From Albidovulum sp. (lineage in GTDB: Bacteria; Pseudomonadota; Alphaproteobacteria; Rhodobacterales; Rhodobacteraceae), in contig JAUQYA010000007.1 in assembly GCA_030837785.1 (NCBI GenBank), positions 1 to 36,720 of the forward strand: DNA of 36,720 nt, in the 5' to 3' direction. The translations under genes were made by a program, and so were the position numbers. The notes below the pieces were generated by a model that did not search any database, was not told the DNA's origin, and saw only the letters and a list, made by a program, of their open reading frames with translations. Of this stretch, positions 30,500-36,720 are shown piece after piece; the first letter of the stretch is position 1, and every line of letters starts with the position of its first letter.

Positions 30500-31129
30500 G
30501 TGCTGACGCCGGAAATGATGCTGTCGGGCTATGCCCAGGGCATCTTCCCGATGGCCGCGGGGCGCGACGAGGCAGAGCTTCACTGGGTCGACCCGCGGCA
30601 GAGGGGGATTTTCCCCTTGGACAAGTTCCACATTTCCCGGTCGCTGGCGCGGGACATCCGCCGTGGGAATTACACTATCCGAACAAACACGGCGTTTTCC
30701 GAGGTGGTGCGTCTCTGCGCCGCGCGGCCCGAGACCTGGATCAACGCGCCGCTCGCCGCGCTCTACGACCGGCTGCACGCGATGGGCCATGCGCATTCGC
30801 TGGAGATGTGGCAGAAGGGCGCTTTGGCCGGCGGCGTTTTCGGGGTGACGCTGGGCGCGGCCTTCTTCGGCGAAAGCATGTTCTCCACCCGCGCCAACGG
30901 CTCGAAGATCGCGCTCGCCTATCTGGTGGACCGCTTGCGGCAGGCCGGATTCACGCTTTTCGACACCCAGTTCCTGACACCGCACCTGGCCTCGCTGGGC
31001 GCGGTCGAGGTGCCGCGTGCGGTCTATCTCGGGATGCTGGCGCGGGCGCTCTCAGGCCGGGCGGAGTTCATCGCACCCGCGGCGCCGGCGCCTCACTCGC
31101 TCTTGCAGCGGATGACCCAGACGTCGTAA
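30500..31129 (+). CDS. aat: Leucyl/phenylalanyl-tRNA-protein transferase
   Basis: It adds Leu or Phe to proteins with N-terminal Lys/Arg and so marks them for ClpS/ClpAP. Signature residues: LTPEMMLSGYAQGIFPMA, HWVDPRQRGIFPLD, SLEMWQKGALAGGVFGVTLGAAFFGESMFS and DTQFLTPHL. Start is GTG 30500 (VLTPEMML); GTG 30455 would overlap accC by 25 bases and add a Gly/Pro-rich leader; ATG 30515 is also possible. The C-terminal 37 bases overlap the convergent DUF2155 gene. It sits downstream of accBC, a conserved alphaproteobacterial order. Confidence 0.93.
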   Translation: MLTPEMMLSGYAQGIFPMAAGRDEAELHWVDPRQRGIFPLDKFHISRSLARDIRRGNYTIRTNTAFSEVVRLCAARPETWINAPLAALYDRLHAMGHAHSLEMWQKGALAGGVFGVTLGAAFFGESMFSTRANGSKIALAYLVDRLRQAGFTLFDTQFLTPHLASLGAVEVPRAVYLGMLARALSGRAEFIAPAAPAPHSLLQRMTQTS

Positions 31130-31449
31130 CGCGGATCGTCCAGCGCCGAGAGCGCGGGGCTCGACGCGATCATCCAGCCGTCGAAGGCGATGGCACCGGT
31201 GTCGGCATCGGCGATGACGAGATTGGCATAGGCGTTGGCGGAGGGGTCGGCAACCGGATAGCGGCAGTCCGACAGCGTCACGTCAAGCCGGCCGAAGCGC
31301 GCGGTGGCGCCGCTTGAAAGCTCCAGGTCGGTGGTCTCGCCGGACACCTTGTCGAGCGTGCGCAAGATGGCCCCCGGGGCATTCGCGACCTCTTCGGCCG
31401 CCGCACCCGCGCCCGCCAGCGCGAGGACGAACGAAAGCGCAAGCCTCAT
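31093..31449 (-). CDS. DUF2155 domain protein, exported
   Basis: The 118-residue protein has a signal peptide (MRLALSFVLALAGAGAAAEE). The DUF2155 core follows: GAILRTLDKVSGETTDLELSSGATARFGRLDVTLSDCRYP and FDGWMIASSPALSALDDPRYDVWVIRC (key residues D, K, G, L, C, R, Y, F, G, W, M, D, P, Y, D, W, C). Two Cys near positions 62 and 115 may form a disulfide. Function unknown; it probably acts in the periplasm. It ends inside aat on the other strand (37-base tail-to-tail overlap) and starts with a 4-base overlap with the mlaD-like gene. Confidence 0.88.
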   Translation of the reverse strand: MRLALSFVLALAGAGAAAEEVANAPGAILRTLDKVSGETTDLELSSGATARFGRLDVTLSDCRYPVADPSANAYANLVIADADTGAIAFDGWMIASSPALSALDDPRYDVWVIRCKSE

Positions 31450-31916
31450 GGCGTGGTGGTATCGGGATTGTCGCCCGCCGCGGCGCCCACGAACTTCATC
31501 AAGAGCGAAATGACGCTGACCGCGCCCTGGGTGTCCTCGACCTCGGCCCCCGGCGCGAGGTCGGTCGGACTGCCGCCCGGCAGGATTTCGACGAAGGCGC
31601 CACCGAGTAGGCCCTCGGAGGCGACGACGATGGTGCTGTCATCGGGCACGGCGACGCCGTTCTTCACCGTCACCCTGGCGTCGGCGAAGAAGGTCTTGGG
31701 GTTCAGCGCCAGATCGGTGACGGTGCCGACCTTGACGCCGGCCATGCGAACGTCGGTGCCGACGGTGATCCCCTCGACCGAGCGGAAGCTTGCGGTCAGC
31801 TCGTAGCTGTCGCCCGAACGGGTCAGCCCCTCGCCGCCCGAGGCGTAGACGAGGAAGCCCACCGCCGCGACCAGCACGCCCGCGCCGGTCAGAACCTCTG
31901 TGACGCTCTCTGCCAT
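31446..31916 (-). CDS. mlaD: MlaD-like MCE protein
   Basis: The 156-residue protein has one N-terminal membrane helix (about 8-27) and an MCE domain: ELTASFRSVEGITVGTDVRMAGVKVGTVTDLAL, DDSTIVVASEGLLGGAFVEILPGG. MlaD hexamers carry phospholipids between membranes. No mlaE, mlaF or mlaC is in this window; in alphaproteobacteria this gene is often separate and next to the NDUFA12 gene. Start ATG 31916; stop overlaps DUF2155 by four bases (ATGA). Upstream NDUFA12 stop lies five bases before it. Confidence 0.88.
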   Translation of the reverse strand: MAESVTEVLTGAGVLVAAVGFLVYASGGEGLTRSGDSYELTASFRSVEGITVGTDVRMAGVKVGTVTDLALNPKTFFADARVTVKNGVAVPDDSTIVVASEGLLGGAFVEILPGGSPTDLAPGAEVEDTQGAVSVISLLMKFVGAAAGDNPDTTTP

Positions 31917-31921
31917 CGTGC

Positions 31922-32305
31922 TCAGGCTTCCTGTTCGGGGCTCCAGGCCTCGTAATCGCGCCGTTCCATCGGATGCACCCGGCGCAGCGAACCTGCGGGC
32001 GCGTAGGCCAGCGCGGAGCCGGTGAGGTTTTCCTCGTGCGGCTTTTCCCAGGGCTTGTGCTTCAGCGCCGATTTCGTCGGCGGCTGGTCCCAGGTGAAAT
32101 GCAGCCAGCCATGCCAGTCGGGGCTGATCCGCGAGGCTTCCGATTCGCCGTTGTAGATCACCCAGCGGCGCTTGCCGTCCTTCGTCTGATAGAAGACGTT
32201 GCCCTGATCGTCCTCGCCCACCTTCACGCCGCGCCGCGCGGTGAAGATCTGGGTGCCGAGCGTCTGGCCGTTCCACCAGGTCAGCAGGCGAAGCAGGAAA
32301 TTCAT
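31922..32305 (-). CDS. NDUFA12-type supernumerary subunit of complex I
   Basis: The 127-residue protein matches NDUFA12: LRLLTWWNGQTLGTQIFTARRGVKVGEDDQGNVFYQ, RRWVIYNGESEASRISPDWHGWLHF, PWEKPHEENLTGSALAY (key residues W, W, G, G, G, D, G, N, Y, R, W, Y, G, S, P, W, H, W, H, P, W, H, N, G). NDUFA12 is one of the few supernumerary complex I subunits also present in alphaproteobacteria. It lacks signal peptide and helix. First gene of the NDUFA12-mlaD-DUF2155 unit; no other nuo gene nearby. Confidence 0.93.
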   Translation of the reverse strand: MNFLLRLLTWWNGQTLGTQIFTARRGVKVGEDDQGNVFYQTKDGKRRWVIYNGESEASRISPDWHGWLHFTWDQPPTKSALKHKPWEKPHEENLTGSALAYAPAGSLRRVHPMERRDYEAWSPEQEA

Positions 32306-32377
32306 CGGGCACCTCCGGGCAATGCTGCCCCCTTATAGCGCAGCGGCGGGCGAGGTCCAGAGGAGAGGCGGGGCCGT

Positions 32378-32395
32378 GGCGCCGCTCGCGGCGCC
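32378..32395 (-). terminator. Hairpin after clpX
   Basis: GGCGCCG-CTCG-CGGCGCC, a 7-bp stem with a four-base loop, starts five bases beyond the clpX stop codon. No T-run. Confidence 0.5.
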
Positions 32396-32400
32396 GCCGG

Positions 32401-33672
<1,272 letters not shown>

Positions 33673-33732
33673 CGTCACCCTCTGCGGACCGTTCGCATGT
33701 CCTTCGGAACCTTGTGACCGCCCTTTTCGACA

Positions 33733-33761
33733 AGATTAGGGCAGCCCCCCGGTCATCACAA
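33733..33761 (-). promoter_or_regulatory. Predicted promoter of clpX
   Basis: On the minus strand TTGTGA (33761-33756), 17 bases, TAATCT (33738-33733); the clpX start is about 60 bases further on. It would allow clpX expression apart from clpP. Confidence 0.45.
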
Positions 33762-33805
33762 TGCCAAATCGCCCGTCCGCTGCTCACGGTTTCGGGCGCG
33801 GCGCG

Positions 33806-34435
33806 TCACGCCGTCGTCTCTCCGCCCGGCCGGACCGACAGGATTTCGTCGATCAGGCCCCAGTCCTTTGCATCCTCGGGCGACATGAAGTTGTCGCGCT
33901 CGAGCGCGGCCTCGACCTTCTTCACCGCCTGGCCGGTATGCTTGTGATAGATCTCGTTCAGACGGTCCTTGAGCTTCTGCGTCTCCTGCGCGTGAATCAT
34001 GATGTCGGTCGCCTGGCCCTGGTAGCCGCCCGAGGGCTGGTGGACCATGATCCGGCTGTTCGGCAGGCTAAAGCGCATCCCCTTCTCGCCCGCCGTCAGC
34101 AGGAGCGAGCCCATCGAGGCGGCCTGGCCGATGACGAGGGTAGAGACCTTGGGCCGGATGTACTGCATCGTGTCGTAGATCGAGAGACCGGATGTCACCA
34201 CGCCGCCGGGCGAGTTGATGTACATGGCGATTTCCTTCGAGGGGTTTTCCGCCTCGAGGAAAAGAAGCTGGGCGCAGATCAGCGTCGACATGCCATCGTG
34301 CACCGGGCCGGAGAGGAAGATGATCCGCTCCTTCAGGAGCCGCGAGTAGATGTCATAGGCCCGCTCCCCGCGCGATGTCTGCTCGACCACCATCGGCACG
34401 AGGGTGTTCATGTAAAGATCATAGGGGTCTTTCAT
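33806..34435 (-). CDS. clpP: ATP-dependent Clp protease proteolytic subunit ClpP
   Basis: The 209-residue serine peptidase has catalytic Ser107 (GQAASMGS), His132 (RIMVHQPSGG) and Asp181 (ERDNFMS), with the N-terminal MVVEQTSRGERAYDIYSRLLKERIIFLSGPV, of which TSRGERAYDIYSRL is typical. It forms a double heptamer with ClpX or ClpA. The first 20 residues include the short propeptide-like part. Start ATG 34435. Divergent from the amidase gene; the spacer of 148 bases has no strong promoter that I can point to. Confidence 0.97.
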   Translation of the reverse strand: MKDPYDLYMNTLVPMVVEQTSRGERAYDIYSRLLKERIIFLSGPVHDGMSTLICAQLLFLEAENPSKEIAMYINSPGGVVTSGLSIYDTMQYIRPKVSTLVIGQAASMGSLLLTAGEKGMRFSLPNSRIMVHQPSGGYQGQATDIMIHAQETQKLKDRLNEIYHKHTGQAVKKVEAALERDNFMSPEDAKDWGLIDEILSVRPGGETTA

Positions 34436-34583
34436 CGCCGTCCGCCTGTCGCTGTTCCCGGGTGAAGTGCTTATGCCTCGAAGCTTGCGAGAGTCTTAGT
34501 GGCGCGCGCCGGGGGCCGCAAGGGCGGGGCTGGACGAAAGCCCCGCGCCCGTGCCTACTGTCGGCAAGAAGCGGGGGGCGGCG

Positions 34584-36023
34584 ATGATCGCGGAATACGA
34601 CGGATGGGATGCGGTGGCGATGGCCGCCGAGGTGGCGAAGGGCGCGGTTTCGGCCGGCGAGCTTCTGGACGAGGCGCTTGCCCGGGTCGCGGCGCGGAAC
34701 CCGGCACTCAACGCCGTCGTCCTGATGCAGGTGGACAAGGCGCGCGCCGCGATCGCCGCGGGCCTGCCCGAGGGGCCGCTCAGGGGCGTGCCCTTCCTGA
34801 TCAAGGATCTCGGCTGCGAGGCGGTGGATTTCCCCTCGCACAACGGCTCGCGGCTTCTGGCGAACACCACCTACCGGCTCGACAGCGCGATCTTCGAGCG
34901 CATCCGCGCCACCGGAGTCGTGACCTTCGGCCGCACCACCTCGCCCGAGGGCGGCGTCGGCCCGGCGACCGAGGCCGCCGTCTACGGTGGGCCGACGCGC
35001 AACCCCTGGGACCTTTCGCGCACGCCGGGCGGGTCGTCTGGCGGCTCGGGCGCGGCGGTGGCGGCGGGGATCGTTCCGGCCGCGCACGGATCCGACGGGG
35101 GCGGATCGGTGCGCATCCCGGCCTCCTCCTGCGGGCTCTTCGGGCTGAAGCCCACCCGCGCCCGGCTTCCCGACGGGCCCTATGTGGGCGAGGGCTGGGC
35201 CGGCATGGCGATCGACGGGTTCCTCACCCGCTCGGTGCGCGATTCGGCGGTGCTGCTCGATGCCTGCGCCGGCGCCGACCTCGGCGCGCCCTACTGGGCG
35301 CCGCCCCTTGGCGCGGGCTACCGCGCGGCCATCGCCCGGCCGCCGCGGCGCATGCGGATCGCGCTTTGCGACACCACGCTGACCGGCGGGCCGATCCATC
35401 CCGACTGCCGCGAGGCGGTACTGGCGGCGGCGCGGCTCCTGGAAAACCTCGGCCACCATGTCGAGCCGGCGCGGCCTGCCGCCGATACGCGCGGCATGAT
35501 GGAGGCCTGGACGCGGATCGTCGGCTGCGGCACCGCGCTGTCGATCCGCAAGGCGCTGGCGGCGAAGCGGCGCGAGCTTGGCCGGGACGACGTGGAGGAC
35601 GTGGGCCGCTCGGCCGTCGCCTATGCCGCCACGCTGTCGGGCGCGGACTACCTCGACGCGGTAGGCAAGATCCACGCCTACGGCCGCGAGATGGCGGGGT
35701 TCTTCGCCGATTGGGACATGCTGCTGACCGCGACGCTGGCCGAGCCGCCGGCCGAGATCGGCCGGTTCGGCCACAAGGGGCGCGACTATGTCGACTACCG
35801 GATGGGGCCGGGCATGGTCTTCGACTACTCGCCCTTCTGCGCCGCCTTCAACGCCAGCGGGCAACCGGCGGTGTCGCTGCCCCTGCACATGACTGCGGAG
35901 GGGCTGCCCGTGGGCGTCCACCTCGCCGCGCGGTTCGGTGCGGACGAGGAACTGATCGCGCTTTCGGCCGAGGTCGAGGCCACCGCCCCCTGGGCCGGCC
36001 GGCGCCCGCCGCTCGCCGCATGA
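34584..36023 (+). CDS. Amidase (amidase signature family)
   Basis: The 479-residue protein hydrolyses an unknown amide. The triad is Lys74 (FLIKDLG), cis-Ser151/152 in the signature GGSSGGSGAAVAAG (149-162) and nucleophile Ser175 (GSDGGGSVRIPAS). The C-terminal part holds FSPFCAAFN-like DYSPFCAAFNASGQPAVSLPL. Start is ATG 34584, preceded by GCGGGGGGCGGC; a GTG at 34551 is the alternative. It is not GatA: no gatB/gatC nearby and the C-terminal part differs. Aliphatic or aryl amides, or 6-aminohexanoate-type cyclic dimers, are possible; I cannot choose. Confidence 0.88.
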   Translation: MIAEYDGWDAVAMAAEVAKGAVSAGELLDEALARVAARNPALNAVVLMQVDKARAAIAAGLPEGPLRGVPFLIKDLGCEAVDFPSHNGSRLLANTTYRLDSAIFERIRATGVVTFGRTTSPEGGVGPATEAAVYGGPTRNPWDLSRTPGGSSGGSGAAVAAGIVPAAHGSDGGGSVRIPASSCGLFGLKPTRARLPDGPYVGEGWAGMAIDGFLTRSVRDSAVLLDACAGADLGAPYWAPPLGAGYRAAIARPPRRMRIALCDTTLTGGPIHPDCREAVLAAARLLENLGHHVEPARPAADTRGMMEAWTRIVGCGTALSIRKALAAKRRELGRDDVEDVGRSAVAYAATLSGADYLDAVGKIHAYGREMAGFFADWDMLLTATLAEPPAEIGRFGHKGRDYVDYRMGPGMVFDYSPFCAAFNASGQPAVSLPLHMTAEGLPVGVHLAARFGADEELIALSAEVEATAPWAGRRPPLAA

Positions 36024-36049
36024 CCATCATGCCGCAGGCCGGTCACGGA

Positions 36050-36170
36050 TTTGATCACACGCCTCGCGGACCGGGGCGAAGGGCGGCCGGGCCGAGGAAT
36101 CATTTGACAGCAAACTGCCCTATCCGCCACGATCCCGGGAACCAAGGGCCCGGCCCAAAAAATGATCAAA
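36050..36170. promoter_or_regulatory. Spacer before the PotA-like gene: inverted TTTGATCA/TGATCAAA pair and TTGACA
   Basis: TTTGATCA (36050-36057) and its reverse complement TGATCAAA (36163-36170) face each other across 105 bases. TTGACA (36104-36109) lies between, but the best minus-10 at 17-18 bases (CACGAT) is poor. The 178-base spacer is otherwise without a gene. Confidence 0.3.
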
Positions 36171-36201
36171 CGGCAAAGTCCGGACGGGGAGGAAGCGCAG
36201 C

Positions 36202-36720
36202 GTGAGCGAAACCTATGCGGTGGAGGCGCGGAACGCGGTCAAGGACTTTGGCCAGGGTGACGCAGCCGTTCGCGCTCTCGACAGCGTCTCGGTGGCGATC
36301 CGGAACGGCGAGTTCTTCACGCTTCTGGGGCCCTCGGGCTGCGGCAAGACCACGCTTCTGCGGCTGATCGCCGGGTTCGACAGCCCGACCTCCGGCACCG
36401 TCCTGATCGACGGCGAGGATGTCTCGGACCTGCCGCCGAACAAGCGGCCGGTGAACACGGTGTTCCAGAGCTATGCGCTGTTTCCGCATCTGACGGTGGC
36501 CCAGAACATCGCCTTCGGTCTCGAGATGCTCGGTCGGCCGAAGCCGGAGGTGGCGGCCCGGACCGAGGAGATGGTCCGCCTCGTCCGGCTCGACCAGATG
36601 GCCGGGCGCAAGACCTCGCAGCTTTCCGGCGGCCAGCAGCAGCGCGTGGCGCTCGCCCGCGCGCTGGCGCCGCGGCCCAAGGTGCTCCTGCTCGACGAAC
36701 CGCTCTCGGCGCTCGACCTC
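36202..36720 (+). CDS. PotA-type ABC transporter ATPase, 5' part only
   Basis: The 173 visible codons run off the right edge. Walker A GPSGCGKT (43-50), Q-loop VFQSYALFPHLTV (87-99), signature LSGGQQQR (141-148) and Walker B VLLLDEP (161-167) are present. NTVFQSYALFPH and the MSIPD-like line make it a polyamine/spermidine-putrescine or iron-type (PotA/FbpC/UgpC) importer ATPase. PotA-like is favoured by GEDVSDLPPNKRPVNTVFQ. Start GTG 36202 has GGGGAGGAA nine bases upstream; no in-frame ATG is close. The permeases and binding protein would lie beyond the window. Confidence 0.9.
   Translation, partial: MSETYAVEARNAVKDFGQGDAAVRALDSVSVAIRNGEFFTLLGPSGCGKTTLLRLIAGFDSPTSGTVLIDGEDVSDLPPNKRPVNTVFQSYALFPHLTVAQNIAFGLEMLGRPKPEVAARTEEMVRLVRLDQMAGRKTSQLSGGQQQRVALARALAPRPKVLLLDEPLSALDL

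Noticed and set aside
34584..36023. Amidase as GatA
   Set aside because: No gatC or gatB neighbour, and the C-terminal part and context do not fit.

Overview
The window is about 70% GC, densely coded, and looks like the chromosome of a Rhodobacteraceae-type alphaproteobacterium. The evidence is a GapR (DUF2312) gene, an NDUFA12 homologue beside an MCE/MlaD protein and a DUF2155 protein, a ScfR-type regulator, an FnrL-type box, and GC-rich hairpins that overlap stop codons. I see no rRNA or tRNA gene, CRISPR array, insertion sequence or phage gene.

Left part (1-8.2 kb): the 3' part of an iron(III)-type ABC permease, a hypothetical protein, gapR, a small membrane protein, a FadB-like enoyl-CoA hydratase/hydroxyacyl-CoA dehydrogenase whose dehydrogenase half looks degenerate, a DksA/TraR-type zinc-finger gene behind an FnrL-type box, a rhodanese-like (TIGR01244/DUF442) protein and an orphan FliM/FliN-type protein. 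Several short tandem repeats lie here.

Signalling part (8.3-14.2 kb): a minus-strand unit of stand-alone receiver, two-helix membrane protein with a repeat-encoded GR(D/E)L tail, and sodium/solute-symporter histidine kinase. A ScfR-type regulator lies upstream. Two related mini-lipoprotein genes follow, one broken by a missing G in a G-run.

Pyrimidine part (14.3-28.5 kb): a seven-gene minus-strand operon reads pydC (N-carbamoyl-beta-alanine amidase), dihydropyrimidinase, ABC ATPase, SMR/DMT-like protein, two ABC permeases and a substrate-binding protein. The divergent gene is a RutR-like TetR regulator, and two RutR-type operators lie between them. A SAM methyltransferase, a second RutR and a Kup potassium transporter come next. 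The first-step enzyme, dihydropyrimidine dehydrogenase (preT-preA), is read from the minus strand beyond kup. Together these genes can import pyrimidines and degrade them reductively, uracil to beta-alanine.

Right part (28.6-36.7 kb): accB-accC-aat converge on NDUFA12-mlaD-DUF2155. Then come clpP-clpX, a divergent amidase and the 5' part of a PotA-type ABC ATPase cut by the window edge.

The strongest leads are the kinase/receiver/repeat-tailed membrane protein unit, the mini-lipoprotein pair with its frameshift, the dehydrogenase-dead-looking FadB homologue, the FnrL box at the DksA-like gene, and the twin RutR regulators with tandem operators.
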